Of a DNA stretch of 42,129 nucleotides, positions 34,381 to 42,129 are shown piece after piece. The DNA comes from Martelella alba (GTDB lineage Bacteria; Pseudomonadota; Gammaproteobacteria; Enterobacterales; Enterobacteriaceae), in the NCBI RefSeq assembly GCF_005217455.1, contig NZ_SZPQ01000039.1, positions 1 through 42,129 of the forward strand. The letters run 5' to 3'. The notes below the pieces were generated by a model. It saw nothing but the letters and a program-made list of their open reading frames with translations, was not told where the DNA came from and did not search any database. Made by a program: the position numbers and the translations under genes. Within the stretch, counting starts at the first letter, position 1. Every line of letters starts with the position of its first letter.

Positions 34381-34725
34381 AATGGAGATCTTTTAAATTC
34401 ACTTTATCCGAAGGGGTGATAATGGCAGATTTTGCTGACTTATCAGGTTGGCCGCTATTTGCACTGGCGGTGGCGCATAGTAGCCTGGCCAGCGTCCCGC
34501 CTGTTACGGATGATTGGCTGGAGCGTCAGAGCATCTTTGGTTATGCGAACAAAAACTTTCACGCGGGACCGGCTGGTTCACAACGTCTACCGACTGGAGC
34601 TACAGAATGAATTCCTGAGGAAAAATAAACTGGGGTTGGCAGCGGGAGAAAAAAGAGCTAAGGCTAAGCTTGATAGAATCAACGCGCCAAAAGCTGATCG
34701 AACGTGAAAGCCAATTACTGATCGG
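34381..34725 (+). other. Unassigned region with broken ORFs
   Basis: 345 bases upstream of the IclR-type gene. Two overlapping frames (34353-34610 and 34432-34707) each encode plausible-looking pieces (SGWPLFALAVAHSS; VHNVYRLELQNEFLRKNKLG), suggesting one frameshifted old gene, but I recognise neither. The IclR promoter must lie within it. Confidence 0.35.
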
Positions 34726-35445
34726 ATGCGCGTGAAAACGCAATGTACTCAGACGGAAAAAAAGATGCTATTACGTTCAGTATATGATGCGTTTCGTTGT
34801 ATGAACCTGCTGGCGACCGTTAGCGAACCGACGGGAATCCGCGAAATTGGCCGCAAGTTGTCTCTGGATTCGGCAAAAGTCACCCGGATAATGCAAACGC
34901 TGCTTGCGTTGGAGATGGTGCACCGTAATGAAAAACGCAAGTATTCCCTTGGACTTGGGGTGCATCGTTTTTCGGCCCACGCTATTCATAATTCCGCCTT
35001 TTATAAAGCGGTGCTTGAAATACTTGAAGAAGTGGGCAACAAACCGGTATCCATTGTTATCGGCGTATTGAGCGGCAAGGATGTGGTGTATCTGATCCAT
35101 ACCCGGCAGGGGAAAAGCGTGGCCCGGGCAATAGGCAATTATGATTCATTTCCGGTTACCGATTCAATTATTGGCATTAAACTTTTGGCCGGGTGCAGTG
35201 ATGAAGAGATCATCCGGTTAATTGGCATACATGATTTTCAACTAATAAAAGAAGATATCGACAACGCCAGGCGCCATCAGGTTTTGGTGAAACGGTACCC
35301 GCCGGGGAATGATTACCGGATGGCCTGCTCCATTCCGGGCATGCAAGCGGCGATAGCATTATCAAACCTGAGCGGCGAAAAGTTGGAACTCGAAACGTTG
35401 AAGCAATTCCTGGTTTCGGCTGCGCAAAAAATCAGCGGCGGATAA
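34726..35445 (+). CDS. IclR-family (KdgR-like) regulator
   Basis: 239 residues. Winged-helix N-terminus (SVYDAFRCMNLLATVSEPTGIREIGRKLSLDSAKVTRIMQTLLALEMVHR) and an IclR effector domain (EVGNKPVSIVIGVLSGKDVVYLIHT, YPPGNDYRMACSIPG, AAIALSNLSGEKL). IclR proteins such as KdgR repress sugar acid genes and release DNA on binding 2-keto-3-deoxy acids. It is convergent with the dgoK-aldolase-dehydratase genes and probably regulates them. The start is unsure; ATG 34765 has GGAAAAAAAG before it and lies nearer the family's usual N-terminus. Sequence is intact. Confidence 0.88.
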   Translation: MRVKTQCTQTEKKMLLRSVYDAFRCMNLLATVSEPTGIREIGRKLSLDSAKVTRIMQTLLALEMVHRNEKRKYSLGLGVHRFSAHAIHNSAFYKAVLEILEEVGNKPVSIVIGVLSGKDVVYLIHTRQGKSVARAIGNYDSFPVTDSIIGIKLLAGCSDEEIIRLIGIHDFQLIKEDIDNARRHQVLVKRYPPGNDYRMACSIPGMQAAIALSNLSGEKLELETLKQFLVSAAQKISGG

Positions 35446-35485
35446 AAATCGCTGCTAAGGTGATCAGCCAGTATTCCGCTGAACT

Positions 35486-35719
35486 TTATAACATTAGAGG
35501 GAATTTCCACGTCGGAGACATACCGTAAAGGATCACCGGCAACCGCTCGTCAAAATCATCCCCCAGCCGTGTCAATTCTTCGCGTAAAATTGCCCCTAAC
35601 TGCTCGCGCGGACAGCGGGCGACGCCTTTTTCGGACTGCACGCCGCTAATCACCTTGCCCTTTTTAACGCGCATGGCGCGGAAATTACTACTTCCCCAAT
35701 CGACGGCAATATAGTTCAT
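35486..35719 (-). pseudogene. dgoK: 2-dehydro-3-deoxygalactonokinase, N-terminal fragment
   Basis: 77 residues, against about 290 for full-length DgoK. MNYIAVDWGSSNFRAMRVKKGK (phosphate-binding start), SEKGVARCPREQLGAILREEL and PVILYGM match the beginning of the kinase that phosphorylates 2-keto-3-deoxy-galactonate. The frame then departs and stops at 35486, with the convergent IclR gene ending 41 bases away. Its start overlaps the aldolase stop by four bases, so it was the last gene of that operon. The rest of the gene has been deleted; the fragment cannot be active. Confidence 0.85.
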
Positions 35720-36612
35720 TGCACCTGCCCCAGAATCGCCAGCGGCAGATGGTCAGTTATCTCCTTGAGCTCTCGGCGTGTCATTTCATCAAGTCCCTTC
35801 GCGGGATCTCGCACGGCTGAAGTGGCAAACAGCCCCGAGCGGTGCAAGATCTCCTTATGAACCGCCACGCCCAAGCCCGGCTGAACGCCATAGCGCAGGA
35901 AAGGCAGGTAGCGGTAAAACACGCTTCGCGCCGCTTCCCGGTCATGTGCCCAGGCCTGCAAAATGGCATTGATGACATCAGGGAATTCACAGGCGGGCAT
36001 GGTGCCGACAATGCCCCTCATGAGTTCCTCGTATAAAAAACCGGCATTGAGCCCGCCGAAGAGCCCTACCTTATCTCCCAGCGCAGCCTTAAGCTGGCTG
36101 ATTTTCAGCGTAGTGGGCGGTTGTTCCACTTTGATGTAGCGAATCTGCGGGAAATCCTCACACAGCCGGACCAAGACAGGCACCGGAAAGTTGACGCCGG
36201 TCATTTGCGGCGCGTCTTGAATCATAATGTCGATATCGCACTGCCGGCAGATATCGCGGTAGAATCGGTAGATCTCTTCCGGGCCGGGTTTGACAACCGA
36301 GGGGGGATTGATCATCGCCACATCCGCGCCCCACCACTGCACGCGTTTTATTTCTTCTATCGCTATCGCCGAGGCGCCGCCGCCGGTGGCGACGACCAGC
36401 GGCAAACCGCCAGTGAGGGCCTTTACGCTGTGAAAAATGTCTTCTTTTTCCCGCCCGGTCAGCGCATAGCCTTCCGAAGCATTGCCGAACAACGCCAGAC
36501 CGTCGATGCCCTTTTCAAGTAAAAAACGCACCAGCCTGCCGATGGCGAGTAGATCGACCGCGCCCTGTTGATCAAAAGCGGTCGCCAGGATAGGAACATT
36601 ACCTTTTAACAT
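35716..36612 (-). CDS. DHDPS/KDG-aldolase family lyase
   Basis: 298 residues, a TIM-barrel class I aldolase of the dihydrodipicolinate synthase / N-acetylneuraminate lyase family. Lys161 (IRYIKVEQPP) is the Schiff-base lysine; GNASEGYALT (43-52) replaces the usual G-T-T-G-E. The normal catalytic Tyr motif (Y-N-x-P) is here Gln132-Asp-Ala-Pro135, so the enzyme is not a classical DHDPS. With the dgoK fragment and an enolase-type dehydratase next to it, it most likely splits or dehydrates a 2-keto-3-deoxy sugar acid. It overlaps the dehydratase stop by seven bases. Confidence 0.85.
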   Translation of the reverse strand: MLKGNVPILATAFDQQGAVDLLAIGRLVRFLLEKGIDGLALFGNASEGYALTGREKEDIFHSVKALTGGLPLVVATGGGASAIAIEEIKRVQWWGADVAMINPPSVVKPGPEEIYRFYRDICRQCDIDIMIQDAPQMTGVNFPVPVLVRLCEDFPQIRYIKVEQPPTTLKISQLKAALGDKVGLFGGLNAGFLYEELMRGIVGTMPACEFPDVINAILQAWAHDREAARSVFYRYLPFLRYGVQPGLGVAVHKEILHRSGLFATSAVRDPAKGLDEMTRRELKEITDHLPLAILGQVQ

Positions 36613-37769
36613 GCGTCACTCCAGTCATTTTCATGGACTTTTTCTTCATTGATTTCAATACCCAGGCCCGGCGACGCGGGCAGCGCATAATGACCTTCCG
36701 CGCAAAAGAGCGGCTGGCGCAGCAGGCTATTGGCCACGTCAAACACCGGAGGCTGAAACTCGAGCATAAAGAGATTGGGTAGCGCGGCCGCCACCTGGAT
36801 GGAGGCTGCGATGCAGGGTCCCAGACCGACGCTCAGATGCGGGGCCACTTGCAGATTCCAGGTTTCGGCCAGCGAGGCAATGTGCATCAGTTCAGTAATG
36901 CCGGTGCGACCGACATCCGGTTGCAGAATGTCGATCGCGCGCTGCTCGATAAAAGGACGGAACTGATAGCGGGTACGCTCTGTTTCGCCGAGTGCCACCG
37001 GCACCGCGATTCTTTGGCGTAATTCCCGATGGCCCGCGACGTCTTCCGGCAGCAACGGTGCTTCCAGAAAACGGACGTCATAGGCTTTAAGTCCTTCCGC
37101 CAACGTTGACGCCTCGTGTACGCTGTAATTCCAGTGCGCGTCGATAAACAAGGTTGCTTGCGGCCCGAGCGCTTCCCGAATGGCACTTATATTGTCCAGG
37201 TCCTCGGTGACGCCGTAGCCAAGCGCCAGTTTCACGGCGTTAAAGTTTTTAGCCTGCCATTCGCGGGCCAACTCGCAGCGGGCCTCAATGGTAGGACGCG
37301 GGAGTCCTGAAACATAGCAGGGTATACGGTCGCAGAAGTTGCCGCCCAGCAACTGGTGAACTGGTAGGCCCAGGATATGTCCTTTGAGATCCCACAGCGC
37401 GATATCGACCGCCGCCAGCGCATCAATGTGATAACCGCTGACATGGCCGCGGTCGCGCATCGAGTTATACATCCGCGCGTTCAGCACATTGCTTGCAAAC
37501 GGGTTGGCACCGAGCAGCAGGGGTTTGAACAAGTGTGTTATCAATTGCGCGGCCACTTGTGGCACGACCGGGGCCAGGGCCTCGCCCCACCCAACATGGC
37601 CATCATCGCAGGTTATCTTTACCAGGCAGGTTTCCATTTTGCGTGAATAGACGCAGCGGTATTCCGGGCGATAGTAGTAATCCCCGGCGCCCTCATCCGG
37701 ATCCCCGCCGAGATAAATCTCTTTCGGTTTAATTTTTAACGGGAAACATTGCACATCAACAATCTTCAT
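36606..37769 (-). CDS. Enolase-superfamily sugar acid dehydratase (canonical dyad)
   Basis: 387 residues from ATG 37769, which has GGAG five bases upstream (GTG 37775 is also in frame). Capping domain to about residue 150, then barrel: Lys180, metal ligands Asp210 (FIDAHWNYS), Glu236 (FLEAPLLPED) and Glu262 (ALGETERTRY), and the Asp285-His311 dyad (QPDVGRTG, APHLSVGLG). This is a mandelate-racemase-type arrangement, consistent with a galactonate/gluconate-type or aldarate dehydratase. In contrast to the gene at 26570, the dyad Asp is kept. It is transcribed with the MHS-type transporter upstream and the aldolase and dgoK downstream. Confidence 0.85.
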   Translation of the reverse strand: MKIVDVQCFPLKIKPKEIYLGGDPDEGAGDYYYRPEYRCVYSRKMETCLVKITCDDGHVGWGEALAPVVPQVAAQLITHLFKPLLLGANPFASNVLNARMYNSMRDRGHVSGYHIDALAAVDIALWDLKGHILGLPVHQLLGGNFCDRIPCYVSGLPRPTIEARCELAREWQAKNFNAVKLALGYGVTEDLDNISAIREALGPQATLFIDAHWNYSVHEASTLAEGLKAYDVRFLEAPLLPEDVAGHRELRQRIAVPVALGETERTRYQFRPFIEQRAIDILQPDVGRTGITELMHIASLAETWNLQVAPHLSVGLGPCIAASIQVAAALPNLFMLEFQPPVFDVANSLLRQPLFCAEGHYALPASPGLGIEINEEKVHENDWSDAC

Positions 37770-37789
37770 ATCCACTCCGGTTATGCGGG

Positions 37790-39112
37790 TTAATCCAGTT
37801 TTTTGCCGGCGGTTTCTTTGGCGAACAAAACGGCGACAAAAGAGATAAGCGCGGTAAGCATGACGTAGAAAGCAGGTGACAACGGGTCACCGGTGGCGGA
37901 GATCAGGCTCGCCGAAACAAGCGGCGTCACACCTCCGAAGAGTGCCACCGTCATGTTGTAGGCGATGGCGATACCGCCGTAGCGTAGCGTGGTAGGGAAA
38001 AGTTCCGCCATCGCCGCGCCGCAGCCGCCGTTGAACAGGGCGATCAGGATCCCAAGCAGGCTCATGGCGGCGACGGAGATGGCGACCGATCCCTGAGCCA
38101 TCACCAGCATTGCCGGATAGGACAGCAAGATGAAACCGCCACAGCCGATCAGCATCAGCGGTCGGCGGCCCCACCGATCAGACAAGCAGCCGGACAGAGG
38201 CATCACGATGGCCACGCTGAGCAGGCCAATTGTGGTTATCAAGTAGGAATCGGTACGGGAATAATGCAGATAGGTTGAGAGGTAGCTTGGCATAAACGAT
38301 TGTATTACCCAACTGCTCACCGCCTTCACCACGACAAAGCCGACGCAAAACAGCAAGGCGCGGGTGGAGGCCGTCAGCGTGGTACGCAGTGGGGAATGTT
38401 CCAGTTTCCCTTCTTTTTGCAGCATACGGAATTCAGCGGAATCTTCCATGTTGCGGCGCATGTAGAGACCGCCGAGTCCTAAGGGAGCGGCCAATAGGAA
38501 GGGAATACGCCAACCCCAATCGTTCATGGCTGGCTCACCCAGCAGGTGCGTCAGAAGCAGTACCGATCCGGAACCGCAGACAAACGCCATAAAACTGAAG
38601 TTTTCGCTCCAGCAGGTCAGGCTGGCCCGGCGATGGGGTTGAGCGCTTTCGGCAAGGTATGTAATAACGCCGGAGCTTTCACCGCCCGCCGCGAACCCCT
38701 GCACCAACCGGATTGATACCAATAGTACGGGCGCGATGATTCCGACGTTCGGGTAAGTGGGAAGGATGCCCATGGCAAAGGTGGAAAAAGATGTAATGAC
38801 AATTACTGTCACCAATACCTTCCTGCGTCCCAGCCTGTCGCCCATTGATCCGAAGAAAAAGCCGCCTAGCGGACGCATCATAAATCCGGAACCGAACACG
38901 GCGAAGGATTTCAGCAGCGCCACCGTCGGATCGCCGCTGGAAAAGAAATTGCTGCCGATGATGGCCGCGAGCGTGCCATAGAGGCCGAAGTCGAACCACT
39001 CGATAAAGTGACCGATACCCGCCGACATCATGATTTTAAAGGTTCGCTGCCTTTTGGTTCGTGCTGCCTCAGCCTCATACATTGCCGTCCGCTGAGTGAT
39101 GGAATTTGTCAT
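37790..39112 (-). CDS. MHS-family (metabolite:H+ symporter) MFS transporter
   Basis: 440 residues from ATG 39112 (MTNSITQ, AGGAG upstream); a longer ORF start lacks support. GIGHFIEWFDFGLYGTLAAIIG and RPLGGFFFGSMGDRLGRRKVLV are the MHS signatures shared by ProP, KgtP and ShiA; GFAAGGESSGVITYLAESA is the helix-4 motif. Twelve membrane segments. Being first in the dehydratase-aldolase-dgoK unit, it probably imports that pathway's sugar acid, though MHS members more often carry citrate, shikimate or osmolytes. Intact. Confidence 0.9.
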   Translation of the reverse strand: MTNSITQRTAMYEAEAARTKRQRTFKIMMSAGIGHFIEWFDFGLYGTLAAIIGSNFFSSGDPTVALLKSFAVFGSGFMMRPLGGFFFGSMGDRLGRRKVLVTVIVITSFSTFAMGILPTYPNVGIIAPVLLVSIRLVQGFAAGGESSGVITYLAESAQPHRRASLTCWSENFSFMAFVCGSGSVLLLTHLLGEPAMNDWGWRIPFLLAAPLGLGGLYMRRNMEDSAEFRMLQKEGKLEHSPLRTTLTASTRALLFCVGFVVVKAVSSWVIQSFMPSYLSTYLHYSRTDSYLITTIGLLSVAIVMPLSGCLSDRWGRRPLMLIGCGGFILLSYPAMLVMAQGSVAISVAAMSLLGILIALFNGGCGAAMAELFPTTLRYGGIAIAYNMTVALFGGVTPLVSASLISATGDPLSPAFYVMLTALISFVAVLFAKETAGKKLD

Positions 39113-39473
39113 TTTGTCTCCTGAACGAAGCGTCGTTCGCCATTGAGGGTACACAAGGAACTCCGGAAGGCTTCGATAGCTATTTTGTTTACCTGAACAG
39201 CAGTGTAGGCGGGCGGGGACAGGGCGCTATCGTACGTCTTCGTTGCGTGAAAGCAGTCATAAAATAACGGGCAAAATTGCTTCATATAGTGAAGCATTAG
39301 AAAAAAGGGCGTATCAAAACTGTAGCATTGATAACGCATTAATCCCTGAGCCGTTTGACTAGGATGAACGTGGGACGGTATCGCAACGCCTTGCTAAAGT
39401 CATGGCGGTATTAACCGTCAAGAGCTGGTGAAGGAGAAAAAGAGGCCGAGGCATTGCATCTCACGGCTTATTG
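39113..39473. promoter_or_regulatory. Leader of the MHS-dehydratase-aldolase operon
   Basis: About 360 bases with no convincing gene; a 76-codon minus-strand ORF (39109-39339) overlaps the transporter start and has no recognisable features. The minus-strand promoter must lie here. AATGCTTCACTATATGAAG at about 39278-39296 contains a short inverted repeat CTTCA/TGAAG and might be an operator. Confidence 0.4.
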
Positions 39474-39506
39474 AAAAGCGCCCGGCCGTGACAGGCCGGT
39501 GCTTTT
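39474..39506. terminator. Bidirectional Rho-independent terminator
   Basis: AAAAGCG-CCCGGCC and GGCCGGTGCTTTT pair over 13 bp (one bulge) around GTGACA. T-runs follow the stem on both strands. It lies about 100 bases downstream of the minus-strand porin stop and would end that transcript. Confidence 0.8.
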
Positions 39507-39608
39507 ACATCCGGTATCATTTACCCGATTTGGAGGAAATACGCGTTTTACTGTGAGGGAGGGCTTGTCGGGCGGACCGTTATCGGCCCGGCCCGGAGAA
39601 GTGTTCGA

Positions 39609-40766
39609 TCAAAATCGGTACCAAAGTCGGACCCAGTTTTCATCCGGCTGATTATCCGTGGTATTGCTGAAGGTATGTTCGTAATCGATTTGGAAACCGT
39701 ATGGTAATTCAGTGGCGATACCTAGATAACTGTGAATGGCATGGTAATTGTCCCAGCGCATCCCGTCGCCGGCCACGTACGGCTTAACGGCGCTAATAAA
39801 TCGCCGGTTCAGTGGCCAGCGATATGCGGCCAGATATTCCCAGCCCCTCGCCTGACCGGCGAAATATTTCGCCGGTATCCGTCCCTGGCGCAACGGGATA
39901 AAGTCGTGGAACAAGCCTGTGGAGCCCGCCAGCGTCCAGTTGTTCGGTTTCCATTGTGCCGCCACGCCGGTGAGCTGCTGGTTGTAACCCACGGTATCCT
40001 CCCCGTTGCCGACGGGCGTGCGATTGATGATATAGGCGCGGGTATAGCTGTAGGCGGCACTGAGCGTTACATCCTTGGTTACGTGGTAGTCGATGCCCAA
40101 CGCTCCCCCGGTCTGGCGCTGATAACGGACATTGTCGCTTTCGACATAATAATCGTCCATTGGCGCGTCCCAACTGGTGCTGAGCGTCACCGGACCGGCG
40201 TCGACCACATACTTGAGCAGTTGCTTGGCACGGAAGGAACCGTCAAAGTTGCCATTGACACCATTACCCGATGCCTGACCATGTTCGTCATTATCCCACA
40301 GATCAGTCTTTGCGCCGATGACACTGTAATAAACGCTGTTTTGCTGACCGAAGGTCAGCGTTCCAAAAGTCTGGCTTGATATACCGTAATAATTTTTGCG
40401 AATATAAGTGGTATCTTTATGGTGATCATAATGACTGCTGGAACCGAGCTCATTAAAAATGTCGAAGCTGACTTCGTAATACCACAGTACGCTGATATTA
40501 TCATTAAGATAATAGTTTATTGAGGTATGTACTAAACTACCGCTGTCATAGCCTCGTTGCATATACGTGCCATCATCAGCCGATCCCATTTTATTGCGGT
40601 ATTGCGGCCGGAGAAATCCGCCGACTTGTAATTCCAGCCCATCAAGCATTGGCACGCTATTGTTTCGGTTCAGTAGGGTGATATCCGCCTGAGCGATATC
40701 AGGTAACACTGTCAAACTTAAAGATATGACTGTGAAAAGTACAGCCGTTTTCCTTAAGGCCATCAT
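39609..40766 (-). CDS. General-type outer membrane porin
   Basis: 385 residues with a signal peptide (ALRKTAVLFTVISLSLTVLPDIAQA, cleavage before DITLLN) and a C-terminal Phe (LWYRF), as required for outer membrane beta-barrels. GLELQVGGFLRPQYR, YYGISSQTFGTLTFGQQNSVYY (the loop-3 region of trimeric porins) and the alternating strands support a 16-strand general porin of the OmpC type. AGAGGAATAAG precedes the ATG. It lies between two sugar-acid transporters and may admit the same substrates; no constriction-loop preference can be deduced here. A 250-base upstream gap separates it from the truncated MFS gene. Confidence 0.88.
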   Translation of the reverse strand: MMALRKTAVLFTVISLSLTVLPDIAQADITLLNRNNSVPMLDGLELQVGGFLRPQYRNKMGSADDGTYMQRGYDSGSLVHTSINYYLNDNISVLWYYEVSFDIFNELGSSSHYDHHKDTTYIRKNYYGISSQTFGTLTFGQQNSVYYSVIGAKTDLWDNDEHGQASGNGVNGNFDGSFRAKQLLKYVVDAGPVTLSTSWDAPMDDYYVESDNVRYQRQTGGALGIDYHVTKDVTLSAAYSYTRAYIINRTPVGNGEDTVGYNQQLTGVAAQWKPNNWTLAGSTGLFHDFIPLRQGRIPAKYFAGQARGWEYLAAYRWPLNRRFISAVKPYVAGDGMRWDNYHAIHSYLGIATELPYGFQIDYEHTFSNTTDNQPDENWVRLWYRF

Positions 40767-41019
40767 ATTCTTATTCCTCTCATAAAATGCCGCTTAATTG
40801 AACTGTGCTATCAGCAGACAAGAAAATGATTTCCCACCGGATTGAGGCATGAGACCGCCGAACCGGAGGAATGGTATGATCCCGGTATAGTCATCAGATA
40901 CATTTGTTGCAGCCGGAATCCCTACACCAGAGCTGAGCGACAGAACAAGCGCCTACCCTTATAGGCAGTGAGTGCGATAAAATAACCTATTTCGTAGTGT
41001 AAGCTTGCCGGCTAAGCTG

Positions 41020-42053
41020 CTATTTGGTCAGGGCAGTTGAGGTATCCGGTTTAATTTCGCCCACCACAAACAGATAGGAAAATATTCCTAACCCTGCCAG
41101 TGCCGCGATAAATACCAGTGCCGGGGCAAAGTTATCCCCATCGATAAGTGCGCCAATCGCAATAGGTACCACAATGGAAGAGAGCGCGCCGGTAAAATTG
41201 AATACGCCTCCCGCCAAGCCAATTAAATGTTTGGGCGAAAGTGCGGTGACAAATACCCAGGTAATGGTTGCGAGGCCGTTGCCGAAAAAGGCAATCGACA
41301 TAAAAAAAATGATCCAGACAGAATTATTGGTATAACTGGCGCCAAGAATAAACAGGGTCAGTGCCATACCAAGGATAACCGGGGATTTACGGGCAACGCT
41401 CGGCGAGACGCCCCGACGGATCAGCCGATCGGAAACCCAGCCCGCCAGCAGTACCCCACAAAAGGCCGCCAAGTAGGGAACCGATGCCACATAACCGGAT
41501 TTGATGAAATCCATATGGCGATATTTCACCAAATAGGTGGGAAACCAAGTGAGAAAAAACCAGAAGGTGGCGGAAATAGTGAACTGTCCGAGATAAATGC
41601 CAATCAGTTTGCGGCTACTGAACATCAATTTGAGATCGGGCCAGTTGAACGTGCGTGCGTTCTTCTCCTGCCGGCTTTCCAGCAATGCGCCACCGTCGCG
41701 GATGTAGTCGATTTCCGCTTTCGAAACCCGTTTATGCTCCAGCGGCTCGCGATAGAGCCAATACCATAGGACCGCCCAGACCATACCCGCTACACCGGTG
41801 CACAGAAACAGGCCGCGCCAGCCAAAGAGCGCCTGGATATGGAATAGCAGTGGGGTCAGGCAGGCCATGCCCACGAATTGCGCCGAAGAATAAATACCGA
41901 TGGCTGTCGCGCGTTCTTGCTCCGGGAACCAGCTTGAAATAACACGGTTATTGGACGGCATTACCGGCGCTTCGAAAGTCCCGATACCTATTCTTAAGCC
42001 TATCAGCGTACCGAAACTGTTGGCGAGGAAATGCAGTGCGGTGATAAGGGACC
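41020..42053 (-). pseudogene. MFS sugar acid transporter, 5' truncated by IS
   Basis: The frame is open from the IS border at 42053 to the stop at 41020 (344 codons); the first internal Met is at 41961. Upstream of it the frame still encodes LHFLANSFGTLIGLRIGIG and TFEAPVMPSNNRVISSWFP, the helix-4 region of ACS-type hexuronate/hexarate transporters (GudP/ExuT-like), so about 100 N-terminal residues are missing. Later motifs: YIRDGGALLESRQ (central loop), FFLTWFPTYLVKYRHMDF and AGWVSDRLIRRG. The IS inserted in the gene, which is dead unless the window end is an assembly artefact. Confidence 0.88.
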
Positions 42054-42129
42054 TGAACCGCCCCGGGAATCCTGGAGACTAAACTCTTTGAGAGAGAGGT
42101 AACAGGATGACTAAAAATACTCGCTTTTC
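42054..42129 (+). mobile_element. 5' end of an IS3-family insertion sequence (partial), inverted copy
   Basis: Begins TGAACCGCCCCGGGAATC and runs off the window. Bases 42054-42128 are the exact inverse of 1-75, including GAGGTAACAGG and the OrfA start. It sits inside the MFS gene. The other end of the element and any target duplication are outside the window. Confidence 0.85.
42107..42129 (+). CDS. IS3-family transposase OrfA, first codons only
   Basis: ATG at 42107 encodes MTKNTRF before the window ends. It is the same start as the copy on the minus strand at 22-1, and reads outward to the right. Confidence 0.7.

Noticed and set aside
39732..40379. 215-codon plus-strand ORF opposite the porin
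   Set aside because: Antisense frame of a gene with a clear signal peptide and beta-barrel features; no start signal or known domain.

Overview
The window looks like the chromosome of a Gram-negative enterobacterium (order Enterobacterales) in active genome decay. Evidence for the group: enterobacterial-type Hcp, TssJ and TssB, a HosA-controlled hydroxyarylic acid decarboxylase operon, and GarL, GarR and YjfP homologues. Evidence for decay: in-frame stops, a frameshift, deletion fusions, IS remnants and IS3 copies at both ends. A Sodalis-like or Symbiopectobacterium-like host-associated lineage would fit, but this is inference. No tRNA, rRNA or CRISPR array was seen.

Ends: bases 1-75 and 42054-42128 are perfect inverted copies of the 5' end of one IS3-family element, including the transposase start. 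Both copies read outward. They truncate the first gene (a T6SS effector) and the last gene (an MFS transporter), so the window probably runs exactly from IS copy to IS copy.

76-11674: a wrecked type VI secretion cluster. It holds a lysozyme-like effector with an AT-rich immunity candidate, a PAAR tip protein, a frameshifted T6SS membrane protein, a full-length tssM frame broken only by three TAG codons, a possible tssG remnant, tssJ, a VasL/ImpA-like gene, tssB, hcp, a second tssJ and tssE. tssC, tssF, tssK, tssL, clpV and vgrG are not present. Several survivors (PAAR, Hcp, TssB, TssE, TssJ) look intact.

11755-14669: bsdBCD-type non-oxidative hydroxyarylic acid decarboxylase operon (prFMN synthase, UbiD-type decarboxylase, small subunit D), divergent from a MarR-family HosA regulator. 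Two palindromic candidate operators lie between them.

14998-28482: the main intact accessory region, a large acid-sugar catabolic cluster. A divergent pair (MFS plus UxaA/GarD-like dehydratase on the minus strand; GntR regulator on the plus strand) is followed by a plus-strand operon. Its genes are an IlvD/Edd-like dehydratase, an FAD oxidoreductase, a GarR-like tartronate semialdehyde reductase, an MFS transporter, GarL aldolase, a uronate dehydrogenase-like enzyme, an enolase-superfamily dehydratase and a YjfP-like hydrolase. Together these could take a hexuronate or aldarate to pyruvate and glycerate. A shared operator-like motif marks two promoters here and a third one at 30.96 kb.

29181-31379: remains of a paralogous operon, with a GntP-type permease preceded by a deletion fusion of an IlvD-like N-terminus and an enolase-superfamily C-terminus.

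31380-34725: a DHA2 drug exporter and a LysR regulator separated by an internally deleted IS110-family element, then a 22-bp perfect inverted repeat.

34726-42053: a second acid-sugar locus with an IclR regulator, a truncated dgoK, a DHDPS/KDG-aldolase family enzyme, an enolase-superfamily dehydratase, an MHS-type transporter, a porin, and the IS-truncated hexuronate/hexarate-type MFS transporter.
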